A DNA stretch of 64,000 bases from Algoriphagus vanfongensis DSM 17529 (GCF_000429465.1 NZ_AUBX01000015.1:1-64000); one strand, 5' to 3'. Counted from the first letter of the stretch, positions 15,001 through 26,650 are shown. A program made the numbers and translations. Notes: a model not told the origin generated them from the sequence alone.

Positions 15001-18000
15001 TGCTGTATAGCCACTTTCTTGAACAGACTTGGTGACTTCCAAGCGTGGATTTTGAACTGCAGGAACGATCTCATCTCCCACTGCATCTGCCAGACTGCCT
15101 CCTGCTGGAGTACCAGTAGCTGTAGCGATATTCTGGAATTCTCCTACGTTCACATCATTTTGATCCGTGGTATATTTTGCCACATAGATCCATGTTTCGC
15201 CCACATCCAAGTTACCGTCAGCGTCTACGTCTCCACTACGATAAGTAGGCCCCTCAGCTACAAACGGATCTGACAAGCTCACATCTGCTATAGTGACATT
15301 TCCGGTATTCTTCAGCTCAATGGAATAATTTAAAATATCATCGGGGCTGTTATAACTATTCGGTGTAGTCGTACTTGTTTTGGTCAGAGTCCATTCAGGA
15401 TTTTGGATGGCATCGGTAGTCTCTCCATCACTTAGATCTGGAATACTGCCTCCTGCCGGATTGCCTTTGGCTGTGGCTGTATTAGTAAATGATCCATTGT
15501 CGATATCCTGCTGAGTAATGACGTGGGTCGCCGTATAGGTCCAAGTTTCTCCCACATCCAAAACATTATCATTGTTTTGATCGCCAGCCAGATAATTTGG
15601 TCCAGTAGTAGCATTCGGGTCTTGTAGGTTGACATTGCTGATAGACACATTCCCTGTATTGGCTAGGGTGATGCTGTAGTTCAAAACTTCTCCAACCGAG
15701 CTATAGGTACTTGGATTATTGATACCTCTCTTATCCAAAGTCCAGCTAGGAGTCTGGATAGCCAACACGCTTTCGTCGCCATTAGCCTCGATAGGTCCAC
15801 CACCAGCTTGCTGACCGCGTGCGGTCACTGTATTGTCAAATCTTCCTCTGTCAACATCAGCTTGTGTAGTCGTATAGGTAGCTTCGTAAGTCCAGATTTC
15901 TCCCACACTCAAAACTCCATCCTCCAACTCATCTCCACTGATATAGTCTGGTCCGGTAGCTGCCTTCGGATCATTTACCAGCAGGTCTGCGATCGTAATA
16001 TTTCCAGAGTTTTCTACAGTGATCAAATAATTAATTTCAACCCCAGGCTCATCAAATTCGGTGATATCTGCCACTTTGGTCACGGTCAACTCAGGCATTC
16101 TATTGGCAGGAATGTTCACCGCACCACCCGCTGTCACAAGTGATCCATTGTAATCCTTGCCTACTGCGCCAGCTGTATTCAAAATATTGCCACGATCCAG
16201 GTCATTTTGAGTGATCGTATGAGTGAATGTAAATGTCGCCGACTCTGTAGGAGCTAGTTCAGGAATTTCATCCACGAATCCCAAAAACGGATCTGTCACT
16301 TCAGTATCAAAAACAGTCAGATTTCCTGTGTTGGTGACGACCACGGTATAATGCAGTACCTCTCCCGTACTAGAATAGGTACTCTCTTCCACATATTTGG
16401 TTAAAAGCAATTTGGGATTTCTAGCTCCTGTCAGCTCTTCACTTGCCTGCGCATCGACTGGATTGTCATAATAATCTTCCCCAGCAGCTGTAACTGTGTT
16501 GGTGATCGTGCCTACATCCAAATCTTCTTGTGTCGCTGTATAATATTCAGTGATAGTGACAATTTCTCCTGGAGAAAGGGTCGCCACTTCTTGCGTATAT
16601 CCTGTCAGTGGATCTTCAATCTCCGTGTCGAAAATGGTGACGTTGCCAGAGTTTCTGACCAAAATGTTGTATTGAATGACGTCTCCTTCAGACTTATATC
16701 CACCTTGAACAGCTTCTTTTTCAGCAGTAAGCTGAGGAGTTTGGACACCATTGATACGTTCAGTAGCTGTGTCTGTGAGTGTTTCGTTTTCGGTATTTTG
16801 TCCCGTGGCCGTGGCTGTATTAGTGATAAAGCCTTTGTCCACATCTTCTTGAGTGACGGTATAAGTTTCGTTGAAAGTCTGGCTCTCCTTGGATTCTAAA
16901 TTTATTGTTGTACTCAAACCAGTCAACGGATCCGTCACCAGTACATCGGTCAATGCATCATTGCCACGATTAGTCACCACTATCGTATAGTTCAGCACTT
17001 GTCCAGCTGCGCTATAGCCATTTTGCTGGACGTCTTTCTCAATATCCAGGTGACTATAGGTGCCTCCTCCAGCAATTGCACTGTCAGAATCATCTATGTC
17101 ATTGCCATCTGGGTCTTTTCCGGAGGCTTCGGCGACGTTGACAAAAGTACCTTGTGCCACATCATCTGCTGTGACCGTGTGGGTGGTGGTGACGGTCACC
17201 GTTTCTCCAGGAGCCAGGTCCCCTACATTCTCATCCAATCCGGTGCTAGGATCTGTGACTTGGACATCCGTGATCGTCACATTGCCTGTATTAGTCACGA
17301 TGATCTGATATTCCAGCACTTCACCTTCTACCAGTTCGCCTGATGTATGGGTTTTATTGACAGTGAGTTCTGGATTTTTAGATCCATTAATGATTTCTGT
17401 ATCCTCATCGTCTACATCATTCCCACCTGTATTGGTCCCGCTAGCTGTAGCTGTATTTTCAATAGTGCCATTATCTACATCCTCTTGGGTCACCGTATAG
17501 GTAGTGGTATAGGTTACTACCTGCCCCGGCTGCAGTGTCCCAATATCTTCGGTCATCCCAGTCAATGGATCATTTACTGACGCATCATTTATAGTGGAAT
17601 TACCCGTATTGGCTACCAAAATGGTATACGTCAAAACATCACCTGCTTCAAAATACCCTGATTCCTGAACATTTTTGATGACTGTCAGCTCGTCTGACTC
17701 AGCTCCATTGGTGGTCTGTGAATCTGTATCAGTGACTTCCTCTTCATTAGGATCAGTACCTGTTACAGAGACATCATTGGTCACGGAGCCGTTATCCACA
17801 TCATCGACTGTCACTGTATAGCTCGTAGTGTACACGATGGTTTCTCCAGGAGCCACACTTGGAATAGTCTCCGACAAGCCTGTCAGCGGATCTACTACTT
17901 CGACGTCAGTCAAAGTTACATTACCGGTATTGGTGACAGTAATAGTGTATTCTAGGACATCACCTGCCTCGACATATCCATCACTAGTCAAGGCTTTATT

Positions 18001-21000
18001 GACATCGATGGAAGGTTTTTGGTCTGCTTCTGACTCTGTGGCATCGGAGTCCTCGACATCCTCCCCGTTTGGATCCTTCCCAGTGGCAGTCGCAGTGTTG
18101 GTAATCGAGCCACTGTCCAAATCTTCTTGTGTGACAGTAATTGATCCTGAATAGGTGAGTTCTTCACCTGGTTCAAGAGTAAGACCATTTTCATCTAAAT
18201 CGATCAAATCATCCGTAACAGCCACGTCAATCAAGCTCAAATTCCCTGAATTGCGGACAGTAATGGTATAATTCAATACTATTCCCGTATCGTCATAGCT
18301 GACTTTGTCCACGGATTTATCCAAAGAAATTTCCGGGTTTTGAATAGCGTCTATGGTATTGGAATCTGTGGCATCTGGAAGATCCAGCTCTCCTGCAGGA
18401 GTACCGCTAGATGTGACGTCGTTTGTCACAGACCCATTATTTATATCCTCCTGGGTAATCGTGTATTGAGCTGTGTAAACCCAAATTTCATCGGGATCCA
18501 GTTTGCCATTGGAATTGGTATCTCCAGATACATAGTCTGGCTCGCCTGTGAGAGGATCAGTCAGAGCGATATCGGATATGGATACATTTCCTGTGTTTTC
18601 TACTTCAAAAGTATACGTAATGACTTCCCCGGCATTGGTATAGGTTTCACTAGAAGGTGTTTTAGTAATTTCCCAATCTGGCATTTGATTGGCAGGTACA
18701 ATCTCACTATCTGCTATATCAGGCAGATTGCCTCCTAAAGAGATGCCATTGGCTCCAGCTGTATTTTCATGACTTCCATTGTCCAGATCTTCCTGGGTGA
18801 CAATATAACTGGCGGTAAATGTCCAGGTCTCCCCGACATCCAATAGCTGGTCACTGTCTGTATCTCCTGAAGAATAAACTGGCGGATTGGTCGCTCCAGT
18901 ATCAAAGACATCCACACTTTTAATAGATACATTCCCTGTATTGGCAATTACTATTTCATAGGTGATCTCTTCACCAGCTTCGGTATATTCTTTAGGATTG
19001 TTTGTAGCGGTCTTTTCGATAGTCCAACTTGGAAGCTGGATAGCTGGGACAGTCACCTCGTCAGTTTCATCACTTAAAGTTCCAGCCGCAGGATCACCTG
19101 TGGCCGTAACTTCATTGGTATAGCTGCCATTGTCAATATCGTCTTGTGTAACGATGTATGTCGCACTGTATGTCCAGGACTCACCTACATCCAAAACTCC
19201 ATCCTCATCTAGGTCTCCCGACTCATAAGTAGGTCCAGATGAGGCGGTAGGATCATCCACAGATGGGTTATTGATGGTGATATTTCCAGTATTTTCCAGA
19301 ATAATCGTGTAGCTCAACTCTTCTCCTACGGTAGTGTAATCCGTATTGGCGACAGATTTTGTCACTTCCATTTTAGGAGTTTGGGAGGCTTTGATTATCT
19401 CTGAATCACTTAGACTAAATGTCACACCGCCTGGGGTAGTAGCTGTCGCCGTAGCTGTGTTTTCTAATGTACCCCGGTCGACATCTTCTTGAGTGACGGT
19501 ATAGGTAAGATCGAAGGAAATCGTCTGTCCAGGTTGGAATTCTGCAAACACATCAGATGTACCAACCTTAGGGTCAGTCACTACCACATCAGAAAGCGTA
19601 ACATTACCCGTATTCACTATGACCAACGTGTAGTGTAACTCATCCCCAGCTTCATCATAACCTGACTCCGCCACGGTTTTGCTGATAGAGAATTTAGGGT
19701 TTTGGGAACCTACTATAGACGCATCATCTGTCGCATCTTCCAGATCGCCACCTGCAGGATCGCCAGAGGCCGTTACTTCATTGGTAAATTCACCGGCGTT
19801 CAAGTCATCCTGATCGATGATGTGAGTGGCCGTGAAGACCCAAGTTTCTCCAACGTCTAAAGTATTGTTGCCATCGTCTCCAGACACATATGTAGGACCT
19901 GAAGTAGCCTGAGGGTCACTGACCACTACATTACTAATAGAGACATTGCCTGTATTAGAAAGTACAATATCATAAGTCAATTCGTCACCAATCTCGCCAT
20001 ATCCACCTTCATTTACAGATTTGGATATGCTCCATTTTGGTGTTTGTGTAGCAGGAACAGACTCATTGTCATCAACTTCCTCTAATATGCCTCCAGCAGG
20101 ATCGCCAGTGGCACCCGCTATGTTTTCAAAAGAACCAGCGTCAATATCTTCCTGAGTGACGGTATATTCAGCAGTATAGGTCCATGTCTCTCCTACATCC
20201 AATCGTTGGTCACCATTTGTATCACCCGACTTATAGGTAGGTCCGGCAGTGGCTTGAGGATCTGTTACCACTACATTTTCGATGGTCACGTTCCCTGTGT
20301 TTTCCACCACTATAGTGTAGGTGATCTTGTCTCCAGGTTTGCTATAGGTAGCAGTATTACTTGTTTTGGAAATAGTCCAATCAGGAGTTTGCACGGAAGG
20401 GACAGTCTCTCCATCTGAGGCAGGATCCAGAATTCCCCCTGCAGGGTCTCCGTTCACTGTCGCATTGTTTGTAAAGGATCCTGCATCTACATCCTCTTGT
20501 GTGACCGTATAGCTGGCGGTGAAGACCCAAGTTTCATCCGGGTCCAATTCAGAATCTCCGTCAGTATCACCCGACACATAGGCTGGAGCAGAAGTAGCCT
20601 GAGGGTCCGTAACCAACACATTGCGGATGGACACATTTCCTGTATTTTCTACTTCAATTGAATAAGTAATTTGGTCTCCGGCATTGACATACTCGGATTC
20701 ATTGGCTGTTTTGGTCAATGTCCACGAAGGTTCCTGGATAGCTGATACTGAATTCTGACCTGAAGTATCCTCAATAGAACCTGTTGTTAGATCGCCAGAT
20801 GCGGTAGCTTCGTTGGAATAAGTTCCATTGTCCAAATCATCTTGACTAATTGTGTGAGATGCAGTAAATACCCATATTTCTCCCACTTCCAATATCCCAT
20901 CTCCGTCATCACCAGAGGAGTAAACAGGAGCAGAATCGGCTCCAGGGTCGGATACTATGGGGTTCAGAATGGAAACATTTCCTGTGTTTTCAACTGAAAT

Positions 21001-22752
21001 CGTGTAAGTAATTACATCACCTACTGCGTCAAAATCAGTCTGCCCTGCAGTCTTTGTCAAAGTCCAAGCCGGATTCATGGTCGCATTGACAGTCTCGGTA
21101 TCTGAAGCATCTTCGAGGTTTCCAGCTGTGGGATTTCCTGAGGCAGAAGCAGTGTTGGTCACGCTTCCGTTGTCAATATCCTCTTGAGTGACTTCGTAGC
21201 TTGCTGTGTAAGTCCAGCTTTCACCGACTTCCAAAATAGTATCCCCATCGTCTCCTGAGTTATACGTTGGACCTGAAGTGGCCAAATCATCAGAGATCTC
21301 TACATCGGATATTGAGACATTTCCGGTGTTGACTATAATGATTGTAAAGTCAACTTCATCGCCTGGATTTCCATAAGTGCTAGTGCTGCTTTTGGTCAAT
21401 GTCCAACTTGGATTGGAAACAGGACTCGTTATTTCACTGGCTGAATTATTTGATGAATCAGGATCATTTTCATTGCTCGAAGTGATGGAGGTTTGATTTT
21501 CGTAGTTAGCTCCACTGACTGGCTCCAGTACCTGGGCGGAAATGGCCAATGTAGCGGATGAACCTGATGCCAGATCTCCTACCGTCCAATTGCCAGAGCC
21601 AGAATCGAAATTTCCCTGAGAAGGATTGTCTGAAAGGTATTCATAGCCACTTGGTAGCTGATCAGACACGGTAATTCCGGTAGCCGGAGAAGGCCCATTA
21701 TTTGAAACCGTAATTGTAAAAGTCACCTCTGATCCTACCTCTGGTGCTCCATTATTGACTGATTTTGCTATTGATAAGTCAGCCTGTGGAACAGGATTTA
21801 AGGTAACTGAACTCTGATTATTGGAATTATTCCCATCATATTGGTCACTGGATACAGTTGCTGTATTTTCATAATCGCCGGTTCCATTGACTAAGGCCGT
21901 GATTTCTATACTTTCAGTTTGATCAACTCCCAAGGAACCCACTGTCCAATTCCCTGATCCTGGATCATAGCTCCCCCCACTATTATCACTGATATATGTG
22001 TAGCCGCTTCTCAACTGATCTTTGACTATGACATTTTGTGTTTCATAGGGACCTATATTTCCCACTTCTAGGGTAAAGACAACCTGGCTACCTGCCTCGG
22101 GTGAATTAGAGGAGGCTGTTTTATCGACCGATAAATCCGAAATGAAAACGGGAGTTACGGAAATACTGTCAGAATTATCATCCCCGTTTTCATCATCCTC
22201 TGCCGATGTAGCATTGACGGTAAAATCATAATCATCAGTATCTATGACCTGAGCTGTAATACTCAAGGAGGTAGATTCAGCGGGATCTAAGTCGCCTACT
22301 GTCCAACTACCGGTAAGTGAATTATACGCACCAGCTGAATTGTCAGACTGATAGACATATCCAGAGGGAAGCAAAGCCGCGACATTGATTCCTGTAGCCA
22401 GGTCAGGTCCATCATTCAACAGATTGACTGTAAACGTAACAGTACTTTCTATGAAAGGATTAGAATTGCTAACCGAAAGATCAATGGTCAAATCAGGCAA
22501 GAAAGCATCTTTATGAACACCTGATGCGAGTGGACTTGAAGAATTGGCTGACTTTAGATCAAAAAATTCCTTGAAACTACTAGCCCGACCCTTACCAATA
22601 GAAGCGGTACTGATTCCTCCTATAGTTTCAAAAGAAGAGCCTCTTTCTATAATAGGGTTTAAGTCATTCCACCTTCCTCCAGAAAAGCCAAACAATTGTG
22701 TAGTAGTAGCAACAAAGAAAAAAAAGACTGCTACCCCTTTAAAATAGTTCAT
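1..22752 (-). CDS. Giant secreted repeat protein (DUF11/DUF7507-type), C-terminus outside window
   Basis: The frame opens at an ATG at 22752-22750 and reaches base 1 in the same register, giving 7584 codons without a stop wherever I checked; I translated about 16080-22752 continuously and sampled the rest. The N-terminus ([19 protein letters not shown]) looks like a Sec signal peptide. After about 80 residues come three DUF11/TIGR01451-like domains, then about 66 tandem units averaging 107 residues. Typical unit motifs are [21 protein letters not shown] and [11 protein letters not shown]. The protein is rich in Asp, Thr and Val. Such beta-sandwich repeats occur in long surface proteins and adhesins, so a cell-surface stalk or adhesin is the likely role, but no binding domain is visible here. 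Bacteroidota proteins of this kind often end in a gliding/type IX sorting domain, which would lie beyond the left edge. No neighbour on its right suggests an operon. Confidence 0.93.
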   Translation of the reverse strand, partial: MNYFKGVAVFFFFVATTTQLFGFSGGRWNDLNPIIERGSSFETIGGISTASIGKGRASSFKEFFDLKSANSSSPLASGVHKDAFLPDLTIDLSVSNSNPFIESTVTFTVNLLNDGPDLATGINVAALLPSGYVYQSDNSAGAYNSLTGSWTVGDLDPAESTSLSITAQVIDTDDYDFTVNATSAEDDENGDDNSDSISVTPVFISDLSVDKTASSNSPEAGSQVVFTLEVGNIGPYETQNVIVKDQLRSGYTYISDNSGGSYDPGSGNWTVGSLGVDQTESIEITALVNGTGDYENTATVSSDQYDGNNSNNQSSVTLNPVPQADLSIAKSVNNGAPEVGSEVTFTITVSNNGPSPATGITVSDQLPSGYEYLSDNPSQGNFDSGSGNWTVGDLASGSSATLAISAQVLEPVSGANYENQTSITSSNENDPDSSNNSASEITSPVSNPSWTLTKSSTSTYGNPGDEVDFTIIIVNTGNVSISDVEISDDLATSGPTYNSGDDGDTILEVGESWTYTASYEVTQEDIDNGSVTNTASASGNPTAGNLEDASDTETVNATMNPAWTLTKTAGQTDFDAVGDVITYTISVENTGNVSILNPIVSDPGADSAPVYSSGDDGDGILEVGEIWVFTASHTISQDDLDNGTYSNEATASGDLTTGSIEDTSGQNSVSAIQEPSWTLTKTANESEYVNAGDQITYSIEVENTGNVSIRNVLVTDPQATSAPAYVSGDTDGDSELDPDETWVFTASYTVTQEDVDAGSFTNNATVNGDPAGGILDPASDGETVPSVQTPDWTISKTSNTATYSKPGDKITYTIVVENTGNVTIENVVVTDPQATAGPTYKSGDTNGDQRLDVGETWTYTAEYTVTQEDIDAGSFENIAGATGDPAGGILEEVDDNESVPATQTPKWSISKSVNEGGYGEIGDELTYDIVLSNTGNVSISNVVVSDPQATSGPTYVSGDDGNNTLDVGETWVFTATHIIDQDDLNAGEFTNEVTASGDPAGGDLEDATDDASIVGSQNPKFSISKTVAESGYDEAGDELHYTLVIVNTGNVTLSDVVVTDPKVGTSDVFAEFQPGQTISFDLTYTVTQEDVDRGTLENTATATATTPGGVTFSLSDSEIIKASQTPKMEVTKSVANTDYTTVGEELSYTIILENTGNITINNPSVDDPTASSGPTYESGDLDEDGVLDVGESWTYSATYIVTQDDIDNGSYTNEVTATGDPAAGTLSDETDEVTVPAIQLPSWTIEKTATNNPKEYTEAGEEITYEIVIANTGNVSIKSVDVFDTGATNPPVYSSGDTDSDQLLDVGETWTFTASYIVTQEDLDNGSHENTAGANGISLGGNLPDIADSEIVPANQMPDWEITKTPSSETYTNAGEVITYTFEVENTGNVSISDIALTDPLTGEPDYVSGDTNSNGKLDPDEIWVYTAQYTITQEDINNGSVTNDVTSSGTPAGELDLPDATDSNTIDAIQNPEISLDKSVDKVSYDDTGIVLNYTITVRNSGNLSLIDVAVTDDLIDLDENGLTLEPGEELTYSGSITVTQEDLDSGSITNTATATGKDPNGEDVEDSDATESEADQKPSIDVNKALTSDGYVEAGDVLEYTITVTNTGNVTLTDVEVVDPLTGLSETIPSVAPGETIVYTTSYTVTVDDVDNGSVTNDVSVTGTDPNEEEVTDTDSQTTNGAESDELTVIKNVQESGYFEAGDVLTYTILVANTGNSTINDASVNDPLTGMTEDIGTLQPGQVVTYTTTYTVTQEDVDNGTIENTATASGTNTGGNDVDDEDTEIINGSKNPELTVNKTHTSGELVEGEVLEYQIIVTNTGNVTITDVQVTDPSTGLDENVGDLAPGETVTVTTTHTVTADDVAQGTFVNVAEASGKDPDGNDIDDSDSAIAGGGTYSHLDIEKDVQQNGYSAAGQVLNYTIVVTNRGNDALTDVLVTDPLTGLSTTINLESKESQTFNETYTVTQEDVDKGFITNTATATGQNTENETLTDTATERINGVQTPQLTAEKEAVQGGYKSEGDVIQYNILVRNSGNVTIFDTEIEDPLTGYTQEVATLSPGEIVTITEYYTATQEDLDVGTITNTVTAAGEDYYDNPVDAQASEELTGARNPKLLLTKYVEESTYSSTGEVLHYTVVVTNTGNLTVFDTEVTDPFLGFVDEIPELAPTESATFTFTHTITQNDLDRGNILNTAGAVGKDYNGSLVTAGGAVNIPANRMPELTVTKVADITEFDEPGVEINYLITVENSGNITIADLLVNDPKAATGPDYISGDELEDGVLSVGEIWTYEATYTTTQADVDRGRFDNTVTARGQQAGGGPIEANGDESVLAIQTPSWTLDKRGINNPSTYSSVGEVLNYSITLANTGNVSISNVNLQDPNATTGPNYLAGDQNNDNVLDVGETWTYTATHVITQQDIDNGSFTNTATAKGNPAGGSIPDLSDGETTDAIQNPEWTLTKTSTTTPNSYNSPDDILNYSIELKNTGNVTIADVSLSDPFVAEGPTYRSGDVDADGNLDVGETWIYVAKYTTDQNDVNVGEFQNIATATGTPAGGSLADAVGDEIVPAVQNPRLEVTKSVQESGYTAVGEVLHYDITVENIGNVTVYDITVSDSKTLLSTTIDELAPGESREYQESYTVTQEDVDRGEIENTADATGQDLLGNTVQDADTENLNGAQNPQITIDKSVAQNSYINAGEVLDYTIVVTNTGNITVFDMEVTDPLTGLTENVATFSPGDQVTYEVTYTVTQDDVDNSKIDNTAVAEGLDFNGNTVSDEDLERITSVQNPFISSSKSSPQSTYSFVGEVINYEILINNTGNVSFYNMEVNDPKAEITSENPVPIIVAGTTATVTAVHTVTQADLDAGSYTNQASANGALKTGVPISTTTNQVRLNAVQSPSMTAVKATSTADYDEVGDVIEYTIVVENTGNVTLSDITITEPKAVITSGNPVVTLAPGNTATITAEHVVTQADLDAGFYSNQASAQGKDTNNGNVDAITNEVTVPAIQNPSLITLKRSTTSSYSSVGDVINYDIIVRNTGNITLTNIVVTDPKAVVTSGSPIATLAPQQSATVTAEHEVVQEDIDAGSYTNQATATGQDTNSEDVTNITNEVTVPAIESPAITIEKTAITPNYTENGDVISYQVTVTNTGNVTLTDVEVTDPLTGMNEQFTDFAPGASEVFTTTYTVNQDDVDAGSVSNTASVIATPPTSSGIPSVDDSDDEIVEAIQTPSIELSKSPDHSTYETVDEVIIYTIIVTNTGNVTLTEVTVEDPLTGLDESVGTLAPNESATYTSNYTITQDDLDNGSVSNTAITAGLDPNEEQVNDTDNALIQALQNGDITLTKTADPSEFDSPNTVITYTIEVENSGNLTLVNVNVTDPLTGLDETIDTFAPGDVEVYTTTYTTTQADVDSGSIPNTATAIGQTTQGVDVTESDDELVTALQSASIEIVKTSSPKFFNAAGQQITYTLVVTNTGNVTLSDVEVEDPLTNFDELVGEMTPGESVTFTTTYILSQQDVDNTNLVNTATSTGSTPSEDEVSDTDNARIYVIGSPAIELEKTASPLTFDAAGEVITYTLVVTNIGNETLTDVTITDPLTDTDENVGSLAPEESKTVTVTYDVTQDDLDQGFVTNIATATGIDPDDDIIEDTDDAKVQGLRAGAIGIDKTANQQTFDEAGEELTYTITVTNEGNVTLTDVEVTDPLTGLTWDIGEMAPGASVSTVTSYTADQDDLNAGGVTNTASVEGTTPSDKIVSDSDNAFVLARRSGAISLDKSPLQRFYSEQGEIIEYSLEVTNTGNVTLTDVVVSDPLTGFDTTIESMDPDASETYTVSYTVTQADVDRGAILNVATATGLTPAENTVSDSDNAIVLSRRSAAVSITKDADVQTYNEAGDVITYTLVVSNIGNVTLTNVEVTDPLTEFTTTIPTLAPSESEEFSTSYVITQEDVDNGELPNTASVAGTTPANLTVRDSDDELVKAIQNGEIAVSKTSDVATYDEVGDQITYTIVVENTGNVTLSDVEVLDPLTGMAEDVEELAPGESVTFTEVYTVNQADLNAGLVENTATGSGITPKGEAEEDDDSATVMAIQNGELEVVKSADKPTFSEAGEIITYTIVVTNTGNVTLSRVYGVDNNTGLSAFILTLQPGESKTFTEAYAVTQDDMDNGFVYNLVDANGYTPDGGQVADSDDVTVLGLQNPDISITKSANPKTYATPGEVITYTLVVENTGNVTLDEVTLKDPKTGLTRNIGSLAPGESSTLTPTYTITQANVDAGKVDNVAEVSGVAPDNSRAEDSDDETITAILDPEITIEKSANVSDYDAPGDVIRYTLTVTNTGNVTLTDVSVTDPLTELAVNVGTLAPGESTDVRENYTVTQSDINNGSIYNQATVTGNTPQNTQVTDQDDLTLDAIQLSSIELVKETTQTTYDQAGNVIFYTLTVTNTGNVTLTDVTVTDPLTGLTYNAGSFAPNESKSGQTSYTVTQADMDSGEILNTATVVGVDPNDVEVSDEDEVISKANQIGGIEITKSASPKIYTAADQVITYTLEVTNVGNVTLTDVEVTDPLTGLTETVSVLLPDETQQFQTTYTVSQAEVDAGSVTNIATAIGATPYDEVVEDTDNEQIVAVQNGAIEVTKTSNPKFYDAAGEVITYTIVVTNIGNVTLTDVEVTDPLTAFDESVGTLAPGESETFTTTYTLTQTDVDNKNLVNTATATGVTPNDETVEDTDNARIFVIGEPAIELTKTASPLTFDEAGEVITYTLSVTNIGNVTLNNVTIIDPLTGTDENVGALAPAESTSITVTYTATQDDLDQGFIANTATVVGADPDSDLVEDTDNARVQGLRSGAIGIDKKANQLSFDESGDELTYTITVTNEGNVTLTDVEVTDPLTGLTWDIGEMAPGEQVSTVTSYTVDQDDVDAALVLNTATATGQTPSGNTVTDSDDARVLSRRSGSISIDKAPLQRTFSEAGEVIEYTLTVTNTGNVTLTDVEVTDPLTGFDNGAALTLAPGTSETYTVSYTATQANVDAGLIVNQATATGITPPGRTVTDTDNAVVLSRRSADIELTKVADVETYEAVNDLVTYTLTVTNTGNVTLTDVEVTDPLTGYSTTIPTLTPDEVQTFTTVYTITQEDLDNGELPNTASVTGTTPANLTVNDTDDELVTAIQNGEITLTKSADVGTYAAVDDEITYTIVVENTGNVTLTNVEVSDPLTGLTETIQTLTPGESRTYTAVYAVDQSDIDVGQVENTASTTGETPAGEIVEDDDTVVVEATQTPAIDLVKEADKSTYSTAGEVIIYTVTITNTGNVTLNTLEVTDPLTGADEPINTLAPGTSLSKDFPYTVTQADVDNGQIDNTASVTALDPKDEVVEDSDDVTVDAIQQGEIELTKTANVSTYDEAGDLIRYTVVITNTGNVTLTDVNVTDPLVSLDESYPSMAPGQSYTLTSRYTVTQADVDNGQIDNTASVTGNSPNPATVSDEDDVTVIAEQSPAILLEKVADVSTYDEAGDVITYTLTVTNTGNVTLADVLVTDPLTGMNESIPSLAPEEAVTFTTSYTVVQSDVDSGSVINDANVTGTPPTGPDVTDEDAVEVTALQSGSIELTKAATPRIFDAPDEVITYTLVVTNTGNLTLTDLNLEDEMLSLDEDFGPLVPGESATFTPTYTTTQADVDGGRIINTATVTANTSVEEGLTDTDDVTVFRRGTPGIEIQKTASPKIYERAGQVITYTLTVTNVGNLTIDDVIITDELTGYSENVGTLAPEGIAIRNTTYTVTQADVDNGSISNVATVEGTASNDKVVTDQDEEKVTALTAGLLSIDKTPSPRLYREAGDEITYTIVIRNRGNVTLNNVEVSDPLTGMDVAVGDLAPGASKTFTEVYAIEQADVDAGFVRNIATATAITPKGRDLNVTDGAIVVALRNGSIDIQKTADVSTYDAADDVIPYTLVVTNTGNVTLTDVTVVDAQTSLNENVGALAPGESATLTTTYTITQADVDAAAFENIATVTGITPADRTVEAMDDEEVTAILNGEIDIEKESDISTYDEVGQTANYTITVTNTGNVTLTNVIVKDPYTGLDEVVPTMAPSQTVSYTTSHVITQEDLDNGFYENIAGTRGTTPQNVNLVDIDTVQIEAIQEPSIVLEKSADVDTFDEAGDVIEYMVVVTNDGNVSLDDVVVVDPKTGSSRDFGTLAPAETATISVSYTVTQADVDRGSLENVASVTGQTPDGGEVEDDDELIIDGIKNPSLTIEKTTTSITYVEAGDVLAYTLVVTNTGNVTLTDVTVEDPLTGLTENVGTLAPGETATVTTTYTVTQADVDDGEVTNIATATGTDPDGGETDGTDSTVTPGTQTPGLTVTKEANVDEYDEAGDVIPYTIILTNSGNVTLTNLNGMDDLTGLTRNFGIMAPGDTYTVTTYYTVTQADVDNGSISNYATATGTDPDGDPTDGGDGAEVDGIKNPSLEVIKATNATTYTEEGEEIKYGIVVTNTGNVTLTDVTVEDPLTDLMEDVGTLAPGESATIITTYTVTQEDVDNGTISNYATATGTDPDGGETDGGDGTDVVATQNPAIALVKTADQSTYDEAGAVINYTLVVTNTGNVTLTDVTIEDPLTGLDETVGTGTLAPNEAATITTSYTVTQADVDAGSLSNTATATGLDPNSDEVVDEDEVMLTADQRGEIDIDKSSDVTGYDTPGDVITYTLVVTNTGNVTLDEVIVQDPLTGLAENVGSLAPSEVITLTESFTIDQTHIDAGEVDNTATVEGLTPEEETVSAEDDVTVLALQAGAIEVRKTASPRIYDEAGDLIDFTLVVTNTGNVTLTGVALEDPLTGYSENIGTMAPGESLTYTTSYEIVQQDLENGSVLNTVMVEGMAPDNSIVEDDDDVRVFADGEPGIEIQKTATPLTYDQAGETITYEIIVSNVGNLELYDVEITDPQVIDAPITLATLSVGESATYSLSRDVTQDDVDNGFFRNIASVTAHDIDEAEVSDTDDAIVVARRSAGLEITKTASPNLYDEAGDEITYTLTLTNTGNVTLTEVHVVDPLTGLDAVIPTLEPGQSLDRTTVLTVTQEQMDSGRILNNATAEGKTPAGLTLRDNDLAVVLGRRSGEINVEKTANDTDFNTEGDVLSYSIVVTNSGNVTLTDVTVEDPLTDMEEDIASLAPGESQTYTTYYTVTQDDVDSGEVVNTVTATGRTPINRTVTDMDDALVEGTKEPGLAVVKTTDATEYVEVGEVIPYTIVVTNTGNVTLSNVTVDDDLTGFSNNEGTLEPGESLTVTTDYTVTQADLDNGSITNLASATGTDPDGGQTDGEDGTTVEAIQNPDITIEKSTSATTYEEVGEVIPYTLVVTNTGNVTLTDVTVEDPLTGYTENFGTLAPNQTLTTSTSYTVTQADLDNGNIVNSATVIGTDPIENTVDDEDEVQVNAIYSPALSVDKVAEVATYAEAGDVIPYSIVVTNTGNVTLTDVTVEDPLTGLTENVGTLAPDETATVTTTYTVTQQDVDNGEVTNIATATGTDPDGGETGGTDTVIVPGIDAPSLSVDKVAEVATYAEAGDVIPYSIVVTNTGNETLTDVTVEDPLTGLTENVGTLAPDETATVTTTYTVTQQDVDNGEV
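7310..12450 (-). repeat. Higher-order duplication: an 11-unit block offset by 3531 nt
   Basis: Units at about 7.3-8.9 kb pair one-to-one with units at about 10.85-12.45 kb. Landmark positions 7822, 8465, 8786 and 9107 recur at 11353, 11996, 12317 and 12638, each exactly 3531 nt apart, which is 11 x 321. The inter-domain linkers, normally the most variable part, also correspond in order: two successive linkers with a GATCTTC motif (7629 and 7951 against 11160 and 11482), then CCAATTGCGCC at 8261 against CCAATAGCACC at 11792, then the linker at 8588 against 12119. Confidence 0.75.
15196..15933 (-). other. Three EF-hand-like calcium-loop motifs inside array units
   Basis: Three successive units replace the DPLTG...LAPGE hairpin with a 12-residue acidic loop: [12 protein letters not shown] (15196-15231), [12 protein letters not shown] (15547-15582) and [12 protein letters not shown] (15898-15933). 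Positions 1, 3, 5, 8, 9 and 12 largely follow the EF-hand/dockerin loop pattern, with acidic or Asn ligands, Leu at position 8 and Glu at position 12. The flanking helices of a true EF-hand are not evident, so this is a loop-level similarity. Calcium binding is an inference. Confidence 0.6.
18487..20568 (-). other. Second cluster of EF-hand-like calcium-loop motifs in array units
   Basis: Five units carry a 12-residue loop of the same type: [12 protein letters not shown] (18487-18522), [12 protein letters not shown] (18829-18864), [12 protein letters not shown] (19180-19215), [12 protein letters not shown] (20188-20223) and [12 protein letters not shown] (20533-20568). The unit between 19.3 and 19.7 kb lacks the loop. 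Units near 19.86, 20.9 and 21.24 kb have a form two residues shorter (for example [12 protein letters not shown]). The loops sit in the part of the array nearest the N-terminus. Confidence 0.6.
21431..22500 (-). repeat. Three N-terminal DUF11-type units of the giant protein
   Basis: These three units precede the long array in the protein. They lie roughly at 22165-22500, 21800-22150 and 21440-21785. They share the motifs ADLS.AK, E.GS.VTFT, N.GP....I.V.D.LPSGY and G.W.VG.L..G, which is the classical DUF11/TIGR01451 form and differs from the DPLTG form downstream. The giant protein therefore has two domain subfamilies, with a switch at about 21.43 kb. Confidence 0.75.
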
Positions 22753-23337
22753 ATGCCAAAGTAAATATCTACCAAACAGAAAATTTTGATCCCTTAATTC
22801 CCTCAATTCAAGCTTAAAATGTGATTTGGTAGCCAGAGTCGAGGAGTATATCTCTAATCAAGTTGAATATCGGTCATATTTTATTTTGAAGCAAATTCAA
22901 AATATTATTATACCTATATTTTATTACACAATTAATTAACAAGAAAGGGTTTGTATTATAGTTTAAAGGTATTTTCAGTAAAACACCGTTTCAAAAAATC
23001 ACGATAGCCAGATGGGAATATCGACCCATATTTCCGAATAAATTCTTACAGTTCTATGGGCCAATATCGGTACATATCCCGCACTAAACCCTTTTCTTTG
23101 CAAGAGTCTTCTGTGTATCATGAAAAGTCATCGCACAAGTGAACTAAAGCTATATGCCTTCAGATTGATAGCTAGGAAAAATGCTCTATCAGGAAAAGCA
23201 CAAAAAATACTTAAACAACTAGCTCATATATTGACAAGTCATTTTCGATAAATCAGTAAGAAAGACGATTTGATCAAAAGCGCTCAAGACAAAGTACAGA
23301 ATCGCCAAAAAATTAAGGTTGGTGGACTTCAATAAAT
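22753..23337. other. AT-rich intergenic region upstream of the giant gene
   Basis: This 585-nt spacer separates the start of the giant gene from the 3' end of the barrel gene on the same strand. It is AT-rich and must hold the giant gene's promoter, but I could not settle on one: a loose TCTGTTTG resembling TAnnTTTG lies about 20 nt before the ATG. I see no strong terminator hairpin for the barrel gene and no RNA gene. Confidence 0.4.
23120..23251 (+). CDS. Possible 43-residue basic small protein
   Basis: An ATG at 23120 opens a 43-codon frame ending in TAA at 23249-23251. The peptide is strongly basic and could form an amphipathic helix around its RKNALSGKAQKILKQLAH segment. It has no recognised family, no clear ribosome site and no supporting neighbour. 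It may be a chance frame in the spacer. Confidence 0.15.
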   Translation: MKSHRTSELKLYAFRLIARKNALSGKAQKILKQLAHILTSHFR

Positions 23338-23907
23338 TCAAAATCTCAGCCCAGCAGTTATAAATAGTCCATTCGTTTTTCCCAAATCAATGTCATCAAT
23401 ATCTGACTGAACATTCGTCAAGGACCACTGGTAGGAGAGGTCCACATAGAAAATAGCAATGTCAGCCCCCGCACCAGCAAAAACTCCCCATTGAGGAGAC
23501 TCGATATCATCCTTGTCCAAATAATCACTACTCGTGCCCATTACCACATAAGAAGATCCACCACCAAATACTCGGAGTCCGAAAGAAGAATCAGCATTTC
23601 CCAAAATATTGAGACCTACTGCTACGGGAATGCGCAGGCCATGATAAGAAGCATCTGTTTCGGGAGTATTGTCAGCAGTTGTAAATTCAAACGCCGATTT
23701 CTGATAGAAAACCCCAGGTTCGAAATACAACTTCTCACCAAAAGCAATGCTTGCTCCAGCCTGCCACCCCAATTGACCAGTGGCATCTGCACCTTCACCA
23801 GTTACATTGGTAAAATTGATCCCCACCCCAGGTTTAAACTGAGACTGGGCATTCACACCCATACTTAAAAGCAGCAATACTAAAACGGCAATTCCAAATC
23901 TTTTCAT
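23338..23907 (-). CDS. Outer-membrane beta-barrel protein (PorT/OMP_b-brl type)
   Basis: This 189-residue protein has a clear Sec signal peptide (MKRFGIAVLVLLLLSMGVNA, cleavage likely before Gln-Ser-Gln) and alternating hydrophobic/polar strands typical of the small 8-strand barrels of Bacteroidota. It ends in Leu-Arg-Phe; a terminal aromatic residue is the usual signal for insertion by the BAM machinery. Residues such as GWQAGASIAF, YFEPGVFYQ and LFITAGLRF look like barrel strands. The length fits the OMP_b-brl_2 family. It is transcribed alone. No specific transport function can be inferred. Confidence 0.8.
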   Translation of the reverse strand: MKRFGIAVLVLLLLSMGVNAQSQFKPGVGINFTNVTGEGADATGQLGWQAGASIAFGEKLYFEPGVFYQKSAFEFTTADNTPETDASYHGLRIPVAVGLNILGNADSSFGLRVFGGGSSYVVMGTSSDYLDKDDIESPQWGVFAGAGADIAIFYVDLSYQWSLTNVQSDIDDIDLGKTNGLFITAGLRF

Positions 23908-24197
23908 GGCACCAAGGGTTAAAATTAATGGATAGGAAATAGCAAAAAATCGAGTTTTGCCTTTCTAATTTATCATATTTTCTTTTAATATTTAAATTAG
24001 AACTATCAATAAATAAGCTGGTACCATCAAATAATCAAATCCTTACAAGTAGTAGAATCTTTACTGCATCAGGTATCACTAAGTCGATTCAACCATCAAA
24101 AAAATCAATTGATCAATCCTATCTACCACTGAATAATATTTTTTGAATAGTGGGCAAAGTCCTACTTAACTTCACAAGTAAACAACCCAAATAGATA

Positions 24198-26633
24198 ATG
24201 AACCTTCAAAGAAAACTACACCAGCTTCTGGCCGTGGCTTTGATAGGATTGGCCACTCCGGCCTTTTCGCAAGTCACCTACCAGACACCTCCTCAGGCGA
24301 TCACCGACCTGGTCAATGCCCCCAGCACTCCTTCAGTATCTTTTTCGAAAGACGGAGAATGGATGATGCTCTTGGAAAGAGCCGACAATCCTTCGATAGA
24401 GGAACTTTCTCAGCCCGAGCTGAGAATTGCCGGACTTCGGATCAATCCTGCTACTTCAGGTCCCAGCAGATCCAGAGGAGTAGAAAACATCAAAATCCGC
24501 AAAACGAAAAGTGGGGAAGAAATCCAGATTACAGGTCTTCCAGAAAAAGCTTCAATGGGAAGTTTTTCGCTTTCTAGAGATGAAAAGCATCTTGCCTTTA
24601 CCAATACAGAGTCCAATGGAATAAGCCTATGGGTGGTCGACATGACTACTTTCACTGCCAAAAAACTATCCGATGCCATTCTCAATGATGTCATGGGAAA
24701 TGTCCTGATTTGGACCCCGGACAATCAACTTTTGGTCAAGACAAACAACGCATCCAAAGGTGCGATGCCACAGGCCCCATCTGCTCCAGCAGGCCCCGTA
24801 GTACAGGAGACTACTGGCAATGCCGCTCCATCTCGTACCTACCAAGATTTGCTAAGCAATCCATACGATGAGACGCTGTTTGCTTATTTCATGGATACGC
24901 AGCTGCACTTGATCTCTCTGGATGGCACCAGCAAGCCAGTAGGTCCAAAGGCTATGATCAAGTCATTTGATCTGTCGCCTGATGGATCTTATATCTTGGT
25001 CGATATTATCAAAAAGCCATTTTCTTACTTGGTACCGGCATCACGATTCCCTTACGATGTAGAGATTTGGTCTAGCACAGGCCAAAAGGTAAAAACTCTT
25101 GCACAGATTCCATTGGATGAAGAAAGACCTACTGGATTTGACGCGACAGTCACTGGTCCTAGAAGCATCAACTGGAGAGCCGACAAGCCTGCAGTTTTGT
25201 ATTGGGTAGAAGCTCAAGATGGAGGCGATGGCAAAGTGGAAATGGAAGAAAGAGAAATCGTCTATACGCTTGCAGCCCCTTTCTCAGGCCAAAAACAGCA
25301 ATTGGCCACCACTTCCCTACGATTTGGAGGTATCTCTTGGTCCACAGATGATTTTGCTATTTTGAATGAAAGATGGTTTGGTGCAAGAAGAGAAATCCGA
25401 TCCGTCATCGACCCGTCCAATCCAAGCGCTGGCAAAAAGACCATCATCGATCGCTCCTATGATGATATCTACAATGATCCGGGAGATCCGATGTACACAG
25501 AAAATGAGTACGGCAGAAATGTATTGATCAGAAAAGGAGATGTGATCTTTATGACTTCCGAAGGTGGTAGCCCAGAAGGAAGCATGCCATTTCTTTCGAC
25601 TTTTGACACCAAAACCAAGGAGCAGGAAATCCTTTGGAGATCACAAGCGCCATACTACGAAAGAGCTGTCAAGCTCTTGAGCGAAGATGGAAGTGAGTTT
25701 ATTACAATCAAGGAAAGTACAGATATTCAGCCTAACTATTGGCTGGTCAATAGTAAAAAGAGAATCGCTCCTCAGCAGATCACCAATTTTACCCATCCAT
25801 TTGAGTCGATCAAAAATATCAACAAGCAACTGGTGAAGTACAAAAGAAACGATGGCTTGGACCTTTCTGCAGTGATCTATACTCCTGAAGGGTATGATCC
25901 CAAAGCCGACGGGCCGCTTCCTGTCTTGATGTGGGCTTACCCGAGAGAATACAAATCTGCAGAAATCGCCGCACAGGTAAGAGGCTCCAAGTACAGATTT
26001 ACCCGCTTGAGCTGGGGATCTCCGATCTACTGGGTGACGCAGGGCTATGCGATCATGGACCAGACCGAAATGCCAATCGTAGGCGAAGGAGACAAAGAAC
26101 CAAATGACTTCTTCATCGAGCAATTGGTAGCCAATGCAGAAGCAGCCATCGATCATATCGTGGAATTAGGCATCGGGGACAGAAATAGAATCGCGGTAGG
26201 TGGCCACTCGTATGGCGCATTTATGACAGCTAATTTGCTTTCTCACACGGACCTCTTCGCAGCCGGTATTGCGAGAAGTGGTGCATACAACCGTACATTG
26301 ACTCCGTTTGGATTCCAGTACGAGCAGAGAACTTATTGGCAGGCACCTGAGGTATATTTCAATATGTCTCCTTTCTCTTTTGCGCACAAAGTGAAAACTC
26401 CAATCCTTCTTATACATGGTGAGGCGGATAACAATTCCGGTACCTTCCCGATCCAGTCGGAGCGTTATTACAATGCTCTAAAAGGTCATGGAGCTACAGC
26501 GAGATTGGTATTTTTACCAAATGAAAGTCATGGTTATGCAGCCGAAGAGTCTATTTTGCACACGTTGTACGAGATGGATAGCTGGCTAGATAAGTATGTG
26601 AAAAACAAGAATAAAATCGAGCCTTCGAAGTAA
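24198..26633 (+). CDS. S9 family prolyl-oligopeptidase-type serine peptidase, exported
   Basis: This 811-residue protein starts with a signal peptide (residues 1-24, ending AFSQ). An N-terminal beta-propeller of about 500 residues is followed by an alpha/beta-hydrolase domain. The predicted triad is Ser671 in GHSYGAF, Asp744 in HGEADNNSG and His778 in ESHGYA, in the order and spacing of family S9. The overall form resembles the bacterial relatives of plant chloroplast glutamyl endopeptidase (S9D) rather than dipeptidyl-peptidase IV, but the cleavage preference is not visible in the sequence. It would degrade peptides in the periplasm. A strong terminator follows directly, so it is monocistronic. 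Confidence 0.88.
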   Translation: MNLQRKLHQLLAVALIGLATPAFSQVTYQTPPQAITDLVNAPSTPSVSFSKDGEWMMLLERADNPSIEELSQPELRIAGLRINPATSGPSRSRGVENIKIRKTKSGEEIQITGLPEKASMGSFSLSRDEKHLAFTNTESNGISLWVVDMTTFTAKKLSDAILNDVMGNVLIWTPDNQLLVKTNNASKGAMPQAPSAPAGPVVQETTGNAAPSRTYQDLLSNPYDETLFAYFMDTQLHLISLDGTSKPVGPKAMIKSFDLSPDGSYILVDIIKKPFSYLVPASRFPYDVEIWSSTGQKVKTLAQIPLDEERPTGFDATVTGPRSINWRADKPAVLYWVEAQDGGDGKVEMEEREIVYTLAAPFSGQKQQLATTSLRFGGISWSTDDFAILNERWFGARREIRSVIDPSNPSAGKKTIIDRSYDDIYNDPGDPMYTENEYGRNVLIRKGDVIFMTSEGGSPEGSMPFLSTFDTKTKEQEILWRSQAPYYERAVKLLSEDGSEFITIKESTDIQPNYWLVNSKKRIAPQQITNFTHPFESIKNINKQLVKYKRNDGLDLSAVIYTPEGYDPKADGPLPVLMWAYPREYKSAEIAAQVRGSKYRFTRLSWGSPIYWVTQGYAIMDQTEMPIVGEGDKEPNDFFIEQLVANAEAAIDHIVELGIGDRNRIAVGGHSYGAFMTANLLSHTDLFAAGIARSGAYNRTLTPFGFQYEQRTYWQAPEVYFNMSPFSFAHKVKTPILLIHGEADNNSGTFPIQSERYYNALKGHGATARLVFLPNESHGYAAEESILHTLYEMDSWLDKYVKNKNKIEPSK

Positions 26634-26650
26634 GAGGTTCAAAAAGCAAA

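Larger units (their letters stand above)
1..21430 (-). repeat. Tandem array of about 66 DUF7507-like coding repeats, period about 321 nt
   Basis: I located the D-P-L-T-G motif (forward strand, usually GTCAATGGATC or a variant) in successive units at 107, 428, 749, 1067, 1391, 1712, 2036 and so on up to 21286. Spacing is mostly 318-327 nt (106-109 residues), rising to about 350 nt in the units between 15.2 and 21.3 kb. Counting these landmarks gives about 66 units. Most units differ clearly at the DNA level, so the array is largely old, but the two leftmost units are nearly identical. The domain name is from memory of the family; the period and count come from the sequence. Confidence 0.9.

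Noticed and set aside
1..21430. Regular repeats that might suggest a CRISPR array or satellite
   Set aside because: The period is about 321 nt, all units stay in one coding frame and differences respect codons. This is a protein repeat array.
25641..26156. A 171-codon minus-strand frame
   Set aside because: It is a shadow of the S9 peptidase catalytic domain.
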